A stretch of 64,000 nucleotides of DNA, from assembly GCF_001457035.1 (NCBI RefSeq), contig NZ_KQ758620.1:62001-126000 (forward strand). Reading direction: 5' to 3'. The notes beneath the pieces are model-generated. The model was not told the DNA's origin. It was given only the letters and a program-made list of their open reading frames with translations, and did not search any database. The stretch is from Fictibacillus enclensis. GTDB taxonomy: Bacteria > Bacillota > Bacilli > Bacillales > Fictibacillaceae. Of the stretch, positions 14,074 through 22,136 are shown in pieces. The first letter of the stretch is position 1; every line of letters begins with the position of its first letter. The position numbers and the translations under genes are program-made.

Positions 14074-14706
14074 CTATTTCCTTGCCTTCTGATACCACGC
14101 CCCGCAAAAAAAAAGCCATGATGTGCCTGCCAGCAATCCCCCCATAATATCACTTGGAAAGTGTGCTCCAAGATACACCATGCTAAACCCGATCAACAGG
14201 ATGATTGCTGCGGTTAACACTGCCAGTTTCATCAGCAAAAAATCGGACATCTTCTTGTTCATCCATATCAACATGCCGATTCCTCCATAAAAGGCGACAG
14301 CCAGCATCGTATGCCGGCTGGGATAGCCAAAACTGTTTTCCTGGAGAAGCATACCGAATGATGGTCTTGGACGGTGAAAATAGTTCTTCAGTAAGCCGTT
14401 TATTACATACGCTCCCCATACCGAAGAAAATAGGAAGACTACGTCATATAGTCTATTAAACAGAATAAGATAAAGCCCTCCAGCAGCCAAGATTGGGAAT
14501 AACGTATTTTTGGAGCCAAGCTGCTGGATAAAGATAAAAACGGATGTGCATTCCGGCGTACGTTGGCTGTATACCGCCAGTAACTGATGATGATCTGTAT
14601 CATTTACAAGATTCGAGTGAATGAGCAAGGAAAAAGCAAGGAAAGCTGCACAAGATAATAATCCGCCCCAAAAAAACCAAAAAGAAACTGAATACCCTTT
14701 TTTCAC
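14074..14706 (-). CDS. PAP2-family membrane phosphatase with altered motifs
   Basis: 210 residues, about five or six hydrophobic segments. The three PAP2 motifs are visible: KNYFHRPRP (motif 1), YPSRHT (motif 2, PSRH in place of PSGH) and SMVYLGAHFPSD (motif 3, with Met where the usual Arg follows Ser). Family members dephosphorylate undecaprenyl pyrophosphate or lipid phosphates at the membrane. The motif 3 change may lower or change activity. Its ATG overlaps the stop of the CotS-like gene (ATGA), so the two form an operon. Confidence 0.8.
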   Translation of the reverse strand: MKKGYSVSFWFFWGGLLSCAAFLAFSLLIHSNLVNDTDHHQLLAVYSQRTPECTSVFIFIQQLGSKNTLFPILAAGGLYLILFNRLYDVVFLFSSVWGAYVINGLLKNYFHRPRPSFGMLLQENSFGYPSRHTMLAVAFYGGIGMLIWMNKKMSDFLLMKLAVLTAAIILLIGFSMVYLGAHFPSDIMGGLLAGTSWLFFCGAWYQKARK

Positions 14707-15749
14707 TGTTTTCTCCCCTTTGCCATTTCCGCAAACAATCGAAAGGAGTGTCCCAGTATATCGGGGTGATATTGTTTGAACAAGTTTTCTTTCGCCTGGT
14801 CATGAACCAGAATTCCAAGCAATTTAAAATATGAAAATTCGGTCGGATGGTCAAAATGCCGATAGCACCAGCTCTCCATCCTTCTTGGAAAAGCCAGGAA
14901 AGAGAACAAATGTCTCCACTCCGGATAGGACAAAGGTTCCCTTGCCCCCCGGTGATACCCCTTGATCAACCGGTGCATCACAGAAGGAACCCATTGGTAT
15001 GACGGCGCAAAATAATGAATAAATGAAGCAAGATCATACGTCCGTTCTGCAAATAACAAGGACTCTACATCAATCAGGTAGACTTCCCCCTCCGTATTCA
15101 GCAGAATATTCCTCTGATGCAGACTGCCGTGTGACAGAACTCCTTTGACCCTTCCATGGTCTGTTTGACCTTGATCCAGGTATGAAAAAGACAGCCGGCA
15201 CCTCATTTCCAGAACGTCGAGCATCCATGGTTCCATCGTCCACTCGGGCACAGCCTCATAACCGGATTTCCATCTTTGTATATCTTGATGTATCCGGTTC
15301 AATTTCTCAGCACGTTTACCAAATTCCATACGAAAGCTGTCTGCTGGCGGAGCCGCTCCTTCTGCTGCCTGATGAAAACGGGCCAGAGCCAATCCAATCC
15401 GTTCAATCAATGGCAGATCGGCAAAAAGAATATCTTTTCCTTTTACCCACTCCTCCATATAATAAAGCTCGTTATCATGTTCAAAATAAACTTGTCCGTT
15501 TTTGCAGGGCAGAACACTTGGTATAAATGGAAAACCGTTTTGCTTGATCCATTTGATGCATTGAGAAACAAACGGCAAGTCGTTGAGTTCATTTGCGTTT
15601 TTAAATCCGAAAATCCCTCCGTTTGTATACACCTTCGGGATGGAGAGGATACGCTCAACGGAGTGCACGTTTAGTCCATAGTTTGTATTGATTAAGGAGG
15701 ACAGGACGGCATTAGATAAAAAAACCTTTTGGCCCCGGACCTGTTTCAT
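14703..15749 (-). CDS. CotS-like spore-coat protein with kinase fold
   Basis: 348 residues of the CotS/YutH/aminoglycoside-phosphotransferase-like family. The ATP-lobe region includes GGIFGFKNANEL and ELYYMEEWVKGKDI. The catalytic-loop equivalent is VLSHGSLHQRNILL, where the usual Asp (HGDxxxxN) is Ser, and the metal-binding motif reads VYLIDVESLLF. CotS proteins sit in the spore coat; many appear to be inactive as kinases, and the lost Asp fits that. Upstream ribosome site is weak (GGCGGAACT). Coupled to the PAP2 gene by an ATGA overlap. Confidence 0.75.
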   Translation of the reverse strand: MKQVRGQKVFLSNAVLSSLINTNYGLNVHSVERILSIPKVYTNGGIFGFKNANELNDLPFVSQCIKWIKQNGFPFIPSVLPCKNGQVYFEHDNELYYMEEWVKGKDILFADLPLIERIGLALARFHQAAEGAAPPADSFRMEFGKRAEKLNRIHQDIQRWKSGYEAVPEWTMEPWMLDVLEMRCRLSFSYLDQGQTDHGRVKGVLSHGSLHQRNILLNTEGEVYLIDVESLLFAERTYDLASFIHYFAPSYQWVPSVMHRLIKGYHRGAREPLSYPEWRHLFSFLAFPRRMESWCYRHFDHPTEFSYFKLLGILVHDQAKENLFKQYHPDILGHSFRLFAEMAKGRKQ

Positions 15750-15833
15750 AAGTTCCGCCTTCTTTCTCGCACATTGTCTGTCTGTTGCCGTTCATTTCAT
15801 CTTATGAAATAAACATCGACCCCATAACTAAAA

Positions 15834-15860
15834 AAGCATCCGGAGAAATTCCGGATGCTT
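15834..15860 (-). terminator. Terminator of nhaC
   Basis: AAGCATCCGG / CCGGATGCTT hairpin followed by T6 on the minus strand, two bases past the nhaC stop. Confidence 0.85.
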
Positions 15861-15861
15861 C

Positions 15862-17259
15862 CTAGGATGCCTTTGTTACCGCTGATAATTTTGTTTTTTT
15901 CATGCCGAGCCCAATTCCGCTGTATGCGTAAATCAAAGTAAACAGCGGAGAAAGGTAAAGCAAGAAGGCATATGGAATATAATCGAGTGCTGAAACTCCA
16001 AGCGTAGCGGCAAAAAAGGCGCCACTCACACTCCATGGAACAAGTGGATTAATCAGTGTTCCGGCATCTTCCATCGTTCTTGAAAGGTTCTTCAGCGGTA
16101 CTCCGTTCTTTTCAAAATGCTTCTTAAACGCCTGTCCGGGAAGCAAGATGGAAAGGTACATTTCACCTGTGAGAAGATTGATCCCCAAACCAGCTGCTGC
16201 TGTGGCTGCAATCAAATGCTCCGTTTTCTTGAGCAGTTTTTCCACTGAACCCAACAGGACATCGATGACGCCAAGCTCACGAAGAAGACCGCCAAGGGAA
16301 AGAGCAATGATAATGAGTGCAACCGACCACATCATCGGAACGAGACCGCCTTTATTCACGATCGCATCGACCGCTTCATTGCCCGTTTTCAGATTCATTC
16401 CATTTTCCAATGCATTCATCATCTGAGCTATGGTTATATCCGCATTCAGCATAAAAGCTGTAATTACCGCCGTGATTACGCCGGTAAGAAGCGTAGGCAG
16501 TATGGGCAGTCTTCGAAACGCCATCAGCATGACGATCAGTGGAGATATAAGAGTAACCGGAGTGATTTCAAAATGGTCTCCCAGCGTTTTTTTCATCTCA
16601 GCCAACTGAGCCAAAGAGGCTCCGGAACCCTGGTGTCCAGCAAAAAAGAAAATAACCGCTGTAATGGCAAGCGCAGGCACTGTCGTCCACATCATATGCC
16701 GAATGTGTTCAAACAAGTTCACACCTACTGTACCTGAAGCCAGGTTGGTGGAATCTGATAATGGTGACATCTTGTCGCCGAAACAAGCACCGCAAATGAT
16801 CGCACCTGCTGCAAGACCCGGGTTGACGTTCAGTACATGGGCAATCCCCATCAGTGCTACTCCAACTGTGCTGGCCGTGGTAAAGCTGCTCCCTGTAAAT
16901 GTTGAAACGAGAATGGTAATAAACAAAGCGCTGAGTGCAAACCATTCAGGTCGAATAAAATCCATCCCGTAAAACAGAAGCGTTGGAACAGCTCCGCTTA
17001 TCATCCAGCTTGCGATGACAAGGCCGATCATAATCAAAAGCAAAAGTGGCTGTATGCCGCTGACCACTCCTGCTATCAGACCGCGTTCAATCCGTTTCCA
17101 GTCGGCTCCCCAAAACAGTGCAAAGATGCCTGTAAGCACTACACAAAGAAACAAAGGAATATGGGGTTCTACTTTTACAAAAACCATACTTGTAAACATG
17201 GTGACTACAATGAATATGAATAACAGGATAACTCCTGGCAATTTTACTTTACTGTTCAT
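15862..17259 (-). CDS. nhaC: NhaC-family Na+/H+ antiporter
   Basis: 465 residues from ATG 17259, which has a GAGAGG ribosome site; an in-frame ATG 39 bases upstream has none. About twelve hydrophobic segments. Family motifs: STFTGSSFTTASTVGVAL, GAIICGACFGDKMSPLSDST (conserved ion-site region) and NLLTGEMYLSILLPGQ. It exchanges Na+ for H+ across the membrane for pH and sodium homeostasis; some NhaC-family proteins exchange organic acids instead. Single-gene unit with its own promoter and terminator. Confidence 0.85.
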   Translation of the reverse strand: MNSKVKLPGVILLFIFIVVTMFTSMVFVKVEPHIPLFLCVVLTGIFALFWGADWKRIERGLIAGVVSGIQPLLLLIMIGLVIASWMISGAVPTLLFYGMDFIRPEWFALSALFITILVSTFTGSSFTTASTVGVALMGIAHVLNVNPGLAAGAIICGACFGDKMSPLSDSTNLASGTVGVNLFEHIRHMMWTTVPALAITAVIFFFAGHQGSGASLAQLAEMKKTLGDHFEITPVTLISPLIVMLMAFRRLPILPTLLTGVITAVITAFMLNADITIAQMMNALENGMNLKTGNEAVDAIVNKGGLVPMMWSVALIIIALSLGGLLRELGVIDVLLGSVEKLLKKTEHLIAATAAAGLGINLLTGEMYLSILLPGQAFKKHFEKNGVPLKNLSRTMEDAGTLINPLVPWSVSGAFFAATLGVSALDYIPYAFLLYLSPLFTLIYAYSGIGLGMKKTKLSAVTKAS

Positions 17260-17348
17260 GAATGACCTCTCCCTGATGCACATTGAACTTCCATTCATAC
17301 TTAAACGCTTAAACGCTTTTATGCGTTGAAGTACTGTAACAATATGTT

Positions 17349-17377
17349 ATGATACCGAAATCGATTATTTTTGTCAA
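17349..17377 (-). promoter_or_regulatory. Sigma-A promoter of nhaC, with repeats in the leader
   Basis: Minus strand TTGACA (17377-17372), 17 bases, TATCAT (17354-17349). The 90-base leader holds a direct repeat of AAGCGTTTA (about 17301-17318) that could bind a regulator. Confidence 0.65.
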
Positions 17378-17407
17378 TCTGAAGCTTCCAACTGGAAAAT
17401 GATACAA

Positions 17408-17446
17408 AAAAGGCAGCAGACTGATTGATCAGCCTTGCTGCCTTTT
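17408..17446 (-). terminator. Terminator of the amino-acid permease gene
   Basis: AAAAGGCAGCA / TGCTGCCTTTT hairpin just beyond the permease stop codon; T/A tracts on both sides. Confidence 0.8.
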
Positions 17447-17448
17447 CA

Positions 17449-18855
17449 TTAGATCACTTCCCGCCGAAGCGTTCCGGCTTTTTCTTTTTTCCTGATGACC
17501 AGGTAGTAATAAAGGTAACACCCGATAAAGAACGGAACTCCAAGGTAAAGAGCAAGACGCTGCTCGGGATCAAACGCCATGCTCACAAGAACCCCTGTGT
17601 TCAAGGTGGTAGCCAAAATCGGCAAGATGGGATAAAGCGGCACTTTAAATTTCAAGTCCTCTACCTTGCCGCCATTGCGGATATACTTTCTTCTGAACGC
17701 CAGCTGTGAAGCAGTGATAGCGATCCAGCCCACTTGCGCTCCAAGTCCTGCAAGCGAAAGCAGCCATACAAAAACGGTTTTTTCCGCTTTAAAGCCTGAT
17801 AACAGGGACAATAGCGCAACACCGATTGTAATGTACAACGCGTTCATCGGAATGCCGCGCTTGTTGACTTTGGCAAGCTTTGGACTTGCCATACCCTCCT
17901 TTGACAAGGAATAGAGCATTCTTGTCGCGGCATAAAGCCCCGAATTAGCGACAGACAGTAAAGCCGTCAGAATAACAAAATTCATTAAATCAGCGGCATA
18001 AGGAATTCCAATGCTGTCAAACACGACAACAAACGGGCTTTCCACTTTTCCTGCCTTTTCCATCGGCATCAGAGCTGCCAGTACACCAATGGCGAGCACA
18101 AAGAAAAAGAGTGTACGCCACACCGTTTGCTTGATTGAGCGCGGAATGGTTTTTTCCGGATCTTCACTTTCACCCGAAGCTATCCCGATTAATTCTGTAC
18201 CCTGAAAGGAAAAATTCACAGCGATCATGGTTACAAATAGGGCGGTAAGCCCGTTCGGAAACCAGCCAGCAGATAGGAAGTTAGAGAATGCGGGTGCAGA
18301 GCTGGCCCCTTTCATATCAATCCATCCAAACATAGCCGCTCCGCCAAGAACGATAAACAGGATAATCGCAATCACTTTAATGCTTGCGAACCAAAATTCA
18401 GCTTCTCCAAACGCTTTTGCCGACAGGGCATTCAACGCGAAGAGTACCACGGCAAAAATGAGACTCCACATCCAGAGCTGCGAATGAGGAAACCAGCGCT
18501 GCATAAGAGCAGACGCGGATAAAAACTCCAGAGCCACGGTTACTGCCCAGCCCAGCCAGTACAGCCAGCCCACCGCGAACCCAGTGCCAGGGCCGATAAA
18601 TTTGGACGTATACGTCTGAAAAGAGCCGGATACCGGCAGGGCGACCGACAGCTCTCCAAGACAAAGCATCGTTAAGTACATGATAAAACCGCCAACCAAA
18701 TAGGAAAGCACAGCACCTGCAGGACCAGCATCATGAATGGTCATCCCGGAACCCAGAAAGAATCCTGTTCCGATCACTCCACCCAAAGAAATCATAAATA
18801 AATGCCGGGCCTTCATGCTGCGCTTCAGTTCGTGATTGTTCTGATTACTGTTCAT
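17449..18855 (-). CDS. Amino-acid permease (APC superfamily, AAT family)
   Basis: 468 residues, twelve predicted membrane spans. The N-terminal motif RHLFMISLGGVIGTGFFLGS, the motif FQGTELIGIASGESEDPEKT and the motif ANSGLYAATRMLYSLSKEG are characteristic of proton-coupled amino-acid permeases such as RocC/RocE and related Bacillus transporters. Substrate cannot be fixed; a cationic amino acid is plausible. A cre-like site lies in the upstream region. Single-gene unit. Confidence 0.85.
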   Translation of the reverse strand: MNSNQNNHELKRSMKARHLFMISLGGVIGTGFFLGSGMTIHDAGPAGAVLSYLVGGFIMYLTMLCLGELSVALPVSGSFQTYTSKFIGPGTGFAVGWLYWLGWAVTVALEFLSASALMQRWFPHSQLWMWSLIFAVVLFALNALSAKAFGEAEFWFASIKVIAIILFIVLGGAAMFGWIDMKGASSAPAFSNFLSAGWFPNGLTALFVTMIAVNFSFQGTELIGIASGESEDPEKTIPRSIKQTVWRTLFFFVLAIGVLAALMPMEKAGKVESPFVVVFDSIGIPYAADLMNFVILTALLSVANSGLYAATRMLYSLSKEGMASPKLAKVNKRGIPMNALYITIGVALLSLLSGFKAEKTVFVWLLSLAGLGAQVGWIAITASQLAFRRKYIRNGGKVEDLKFKVPLYPILPILATTLNTGVLVSMAFDPEQRLALYLGVPFFIGCYLYYYLVIRKKEKAGTLRREVI

Positions 18856-18877
18856 CTGTTCACCTCTTGTTGTTTTA

Positions 18878-18891
18878 TGTATACGCTTTCA
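18878..18891 (-). promoter_or_regulatory. cre-like CcpA site upstream of the permease
   Basis: Minus strand TGAAAGCGTATACA, one mismatch from the consensus TGWAANCGNTNWCA, 23 bases before the start codon. Would make the permease subject to carbon catabolite repression. Confidence 0.45.
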
Positions 18892-18932
18892 TTATCTTAT
18901 CATTTTCTGTCGAAAAACCAAAAGCTTTTTTT

Positions 18933-19727
18933 CTAATTTTTTTGAACACTTATTAAATAGTCCTGGATCGCCGTGCCAACGGCTGCGAGCTTATGCCGTG
19001 CATCGGCTTCGCGGGTGAGATTTTTCGTCAGCACCACTGCGAAAATGATTCTTCCGTTGTACTCAAATATTGCGGCATCATGCTCTGTGCCCTGTAGTTC
19101 ACCTGTCTTATTAGCAATAATAACTGCTTCTTCGTCCATGCTCCCCGGGAGTTTATGGCGAAACTGCTGATTCCGTAAAATATCCAGCATCATTTTCCTG
19201 CTTTCGTTTTGCAGCAGCTTACCGTGATGAATTTCCTTCAAAAGAAGAACCACATCTTTCGCAGACGTGTAATTGTTCTTCCCCGCTTCGATTGCTTTAA
19301 AATCCATAAGCTTTCTTTCGAGCACAGTTTGATCGCATTGAAGTTCCGTAAGCAGTGCGTTGATCCGCTCCCTTCCTGCATGTTCAATCATCACGTTTGC
19401 TCCAGTATTGTCCGATACCGTAATCATTAAGGTTAACACATCCAAAACGGTAAGAGAGGCACCCGGCGATAGATGGTTCATTACTCCTGCTCCGCCTACT
19501 TTGTCTTTTTGATTAATATGTACAGGCACTGACAGGTCAAGAAGACCCGCTTCCTTCTGCCGGAAGGCTTCGATCAAGATCGGCAGCTTGATCAGGCTCG
19601 CCGCCGGAAACACTTTCTCTTCATTTTTACCTATGTATCCTTCCTCAGTTTCAATATAGTACGCAAATTCCCCATTTAGAGGGTCAATAATGCCATTTAC
19701 CCTGTTTTTCAGCTCGTCTAACGTCAT
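18933..19727 (-). CDS. Class A beta-lactamase-like serine hydrolase, no signal peptide
   Basis: 264 residues. SLIK (about 44-47, SxxK), SDN (about 104-106) and KTGEL (about 208-212) are the three class A/PBP active-site motifs. The omega-loop region reads LMDFKAIEAGKNNYTSAKD and lacks an obvious ExxLN glutamate. There is no signal peptide, so the protein seems to stay in the cytoplasm, unlike secreted penicillinases. It may hydrolyse other amides or esters; drug resistance is doubtful. Ribosome site AAAGGAGCGGG is good. Confidence 0.75.
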   Translation of the reverse strand: MTLDELKNRVNGIIDPLNGEFAYYIETEEGYIGKNEEKVFPAASLIKLPILIEAFRQKEAGLLDLSVPVHINQKDKVGGAGVMNHLSPGASLTVLDVLTLMITVSDNTGANVMIEHAGRERINALLTELQCDQTVLERKLMDFKAIEAGKNNYTSAKDVVLLLKEIHHGKLLQNESRKMMLDILRNQQFRHKLPGSMDEEAVIIANKTGELQGTEHDAAIFEYNGRIIFAVVLTKNLTREADARHKLAAVGTAIQDYLISVQKN

Positions 19728-19895
19728 TTCCCGCTCCTTTCATGTGTCCGTCTTCCTGATAGAGTTCTTTATGTGGGTGGCGGACTCCTTTTTGGGTGCG
19801 GTTTTTGAAATACCCGCCATAATCCGCTTTTTACCGCCAAACGCTCGTGATGTCAACAAACTCCCCGACGTCAGCACCCAGCCCAATCTCCACAT

Positions 19896-19929
19896 CAAAA
19901 AAACGCCCCACGTAACTCAGGGCGCTTTC
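19896..19929 (-). terminator. Terminator of the GerPF-like trio
   Basis: GCGCCCTGAG...GGGGCGTTTTTTT on the minus strand, just past the last gene of the trio. The remaining part of 19728-19941 shows no other feature. Confidence 0.7.
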
Positions 19930-19941
19930 CCGTCTTGCTAT

Positions 19942-20175
19942 TCATTTTTGCTGTCCGCCCTGTCCTTCACTCTGAATCATGTCGTTTACATCGTTGTCTT
20001 CGTTGAAATTCAGCATGTAGGCACAGGCATCCGAACAATCGCCAAACGAGATGACGGCTCCCACTGATTTGGTATTGGCTGTATGACTGTTTTGAATGGT
20101 GGTCCCAATATCAAGGTTACCGTTCATCGTAACACCGTTCACACTGATTCTGCCGATTTTAAAAGAATAACGCAA
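19942..20175 (-). CDS. GerPA/GerPF-like paralogue 3 (TTG start)
   Basis: 77 residues if started at TTG 20175 (ribosome site AAGGGATGG eight bases upstream). The start is chosen because the product then aligns with its neighbours: RYSFKIGRISVNGVTMNG, LDIGTTIQNSHTANTKSVG, SFGDCSDACAYML. An open frame continues upstream to 20250 but without family similarity. 'NSHTANTKS' and 'GD' mark it as a diverged GerPA/GerPF-type protein. Two Cys (in GDCSDACA) are unique to this copy. Last of three tandem paralogues. Confidence 0.7.
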   Translation of the reverse strand: MRYSFKIGRISVNGVTMNGNLDIGTTIQNSHTANTKSVGAVISFGDCSDACAYMLNFNEDNDVNDMIQSEGQGGQQK

Positions 20176-20274
20176 ATCTGTTCCATCCCTTTTTGTCTTT
20201 ACCTTCAGTGTATGGCTTGAACAAAAAGCTGCTTGGACAGACTGCCCCATTCGAGAAAAACAGGCGGACAGATA

Positions 20275-20517
20275 TTACGGCTGGGCGACGATTGGAGCGG
20301 ATGGATTCGCGATTTGATCCTGGTCGCTGATATCCGGATCGATATTGCTGTTTACCATGAAACCGGTGGAAGGTGAAAAGTCCCCCAAAGAAACCGTGGA
20401 ACCGACAGACTTCGTGTTGGCTGTATGGCTGTTATGCACCGTGGGACCAATGTCAATGTTACCGTTCATGGTCACACCGTTCGTCTTGATGTTAAAGATG
20501 TTAAAGAGGTAGGGCAT
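20275..20517 (-). CDS. GerPA/GerPF-like paralogue 2
   Basis: 80 residues from ATG 20517, behind GGGAGG (eight bases). An ATG six codons upstream would start inside the ribosome site. MPYLFNIFNIKTNGVTMNG, then IDIGPTVHNSHTANTKSVG, VSLGDFSPSTGFM and DPDISDQDQIANP. It shares the 'NGVTMNGNxDIGxT' block with paralogue 3. Probably an inner-coat protein like GerPA/GerPF, expressed from the sigma-K-like promoter at 20836-20863. Confidence 0.75.
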   Translation of the reverse strand: MPYLFNIFNIKTNGVTMNGNIDIGPTVHNSHTANTKSVGSTVSLGDFSPSTGFMVNSNIDPDISDQDQIANPSAPIVAQP

Positions 20518-20557
20518 AAAGTGGCCTCCCTTCATTGAGTAATGACAGGCTTATCGG

Positions 20558-20806
20558 TTACGTATGGTTTTGGCTCGTAAACGCTGCATCTGTGTTTGCA
20601 AATTCATTTTGATCGTGAACATCCGGGTCAAATACCATGTTTTTCATTACCGCATCAGCCGGGGAATGGTCACCTACAGAACTGTTGTCCCCTGTCGATT
20701 TGGTATTGGCTGTATGGCTGTTATGGAATGTGGATCCCAAATTCAATGAACTGTTGCTCGCCAGGCTGTTTATTTTTAAATAATAGATATTTACCATGCA
20801 CCCCAT
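20558..20806 (-). CDS. GerPA/GerPF-like paralogue 1
   Basis: 82 residues from ATG 20806, eight bases after AAAGGTGG; a second ATG at 20797 is possible. The frame is open further upstream (to 20920), but that part overlaps the predicted promoter. Product: NIYYLKINSLASNSSLNLG, STFHNSHTANTKSTGD, SVGDHSPADAVM and FDPDVHDQNEFANT. First of three tandem copies that all keep 'NSHTANTKS'. Confidence 0.75.
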   Translation of the reverse strand: MGCMVNIYYLKINSLASNSSLNLGSTFHNSHTANTKSTGDNSSVGDHSPADAVMKNMVFDPDVHDQNEFANTDAAFTSQNHT

Positions 20807-20835
20807 TGCTATCTCCACCTTTAAAAGTGTTAGTG

Positions 20836-20863
20836 TAGTGTATGATAAATGTCCCTTAAAGGT
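20836..20863 (-). promoter_or_regulatory. Sigma-K-like promoter of the GerPF-like trio
   Basis: Minus strand AC at 20863-20862, 17 bases, CATACACTA at 20844-20836, a perfect CATANNNTA. It lies 30 bases before the first gene and overlaps the intergenic space after the MBL gene. Confidence 0.65.
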
Positions 20864-20885
20864 GAAAACCCCAGAATCTCCCGAG

Positions 20886-21815
20886 TTACGAAACCGGCTG
20901 CTTCCAAAGCGTCTCTCCAAGCGACAAAACCTTCAGCCTCGCCTCATCAAGGCTCTGTTTCTCCCACTCTTTTTCAAGCCGCCGAAGGGCTTCCGGTCCG
21001 GTATCGTCCGCCAAACGGTAGGCGCCGTAATGCATAGGGATAAAGAGAGAAGCGCCTGTTTCCAGAAACGCTTTAACCGCATCTTCCGGGTTGATATGGG
21101 ATACCTTCATAAACCATTCCGGTTCATATGCACCGATCGGCATAAGCACCGTATCCGGCTTCAAACGTTCTCCAATGTCCCGAAATCCGCGAAAATAACC
21201 GGTATCTCCGGCAAAATAGACGCTTTCTCCCGTTTTCAGGTCTTCGATTACCCAGCCTCCCCAATGGGAAGTGTTCATGTCAAAAGCGCTCCTGCGCGAC
21301 CAGTGCTGGGCAGGAACAAACATAATCTTCAGGCCCCTTTCCACAAACTCCTCCCACCAGTTGGCCTCTGTTACTGCCTGATACCCTTTTTTGCGGAACA
21401 AACCTTTAAGTCCGGCAGGCACATAAAAAGAGATTTTTCCTTTTAGCTGTTTGATGCTGTTGAAATCAAGGTGGTCATAATGTCCGTGGGAGATCAGAAC
21501 AAGATCGATGTCCGGCAGCTGCCCGGCGGACAACCCAGGGGCTGTGAGCCGCTTTTGCAATCCCATTTTTGGAGCCCATACAGGGTCTGTCAGGATATTC
21601 AGTCCGCCCACCTGCAAAAGAAAGGTTGAATGGCCAATCCATGTAATCGAGTGTATGCTGCGGTTTTCTTTTAATCTCTGAGGCTCTTTATTCGTGCTCT
21701 GCTGAATTTGTTGGGTCAAATCCTTTTTATTGCTTCGTCTTTCCCGCTGCCAGCGGAGTAAGTCTTTAAATGTATGTGTATTTTCAATGTTGTCAAGGTT
21801 GGCGAACTTCTTCAT
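20886..21815 (-). CDS. MBL-fold metallohydrolase (NAPE-PLD/UlaG-like)
   Basis: 309 residues from ATG 21815 (AGGAGG ten bases upstream); an in-frame ATG at 21851 has no ribosome site. Metal ligands: SHGHYDHLD (HxHxDH), HWSRRS, YFAGDTGYFRGF (Asp) and IPMHYGAYRL (His). The arrangement and 'WIGHSTFLLQVGG' fit the NAPE-PLD-like group, which cleaves phosphodiesters of lipids in animals; the bacterial substrate is unknown. No signal peptide. Confidence 0.8.
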   Translation of the reverse strand: MKKFANLDNIENTHTFKDLLRWQRERRSNKKDLTQQIQQSTNKEPQRLKENRSIHSITWIGHSTFLLQVGGLNILTDPVWAPKMGLQKRLTAPGLSAGQLPDIDLVLISHGHYDHLDFNSIKQLKGKISFYVPAGLKGLFRKKGYQAVTEANWWEEFVERGLKIMFVPAQHWSRRSAFDMNTSHWGGWVIEDLKTGESVYFAGDTGYFRGFRDIGERLKPDTVLMPIGAYEPEWFMKVSHINPEDAVKAFLETGASLFIPMHYGAYRLADDTGPEALRRLEKEWEKQSLDEARLKVLSLGETLWKQPVS

Positions 21816-21886
21816 CGTCCGGATTCCTCCTGTTTGATACGATCCTAGCAAGATTGTAAAAAGCTATTGAAATGTTCTAATAATTA

Positions 21887-21915
21887 TTGTAAGGTATAAA
21901 GAACTAATTTTATAG
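21887..21915 (+). promoter_or_regulatory. Sigma-A promoter of the methionine operon
   Basis: TTGTAA (21887-21892), 17 bases, TTATAG (21910-21915). Predicted start near 21922, immediately before the riboswitch. Confidence 0.5.
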
Positions 21916-21925
21916 CAATTTGGTT

Positions 21926-22090
21926 TCTTATCCAGAGAGGTTAAGGGAATGGCCCGTTGACACCTCAGCAACCTTCAGCGATTACGAGCTGAAAAGGTGC
22001 TAAGTCCAACAAGTTCGATTGCAGAACTTGAAAGATAAGAAGAATGACATCGAATGTTCAAAGTCTTCTTCTTTAAGAAGGCTTTTTTTA
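21926..22090 (+). promoter_or_regulatory. SAM-I (S-box) riboswitch with terminator
   Basis: Begins TCTTATCCAGAGAGG and continues with the conserved core around GGCCCGTTGACACC, CTCAGCAACC and AAGGTGCTAAGTCC, ending the P1 stem at GATAAGA. The expression platform is AGTCTTCTT / AAGAAGGCT followed by T7 at 22061-22090. SAM binding terminates transcription before yitJ-metH. Confidence 0.95.
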
Positions 22091-22136
22091 TTTTTTTGGG
22101 CCGCTGGAAGATACCGAACCAACAGGAGGACTCATA

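Noticed and set aside
20807-20920. N-terminal extension of GerPF-like paralogue 1
   Set aside because: The extension overlaps the sigma-K-like promoter and has no family similarity; ATG 20806 has the better ribosome site.
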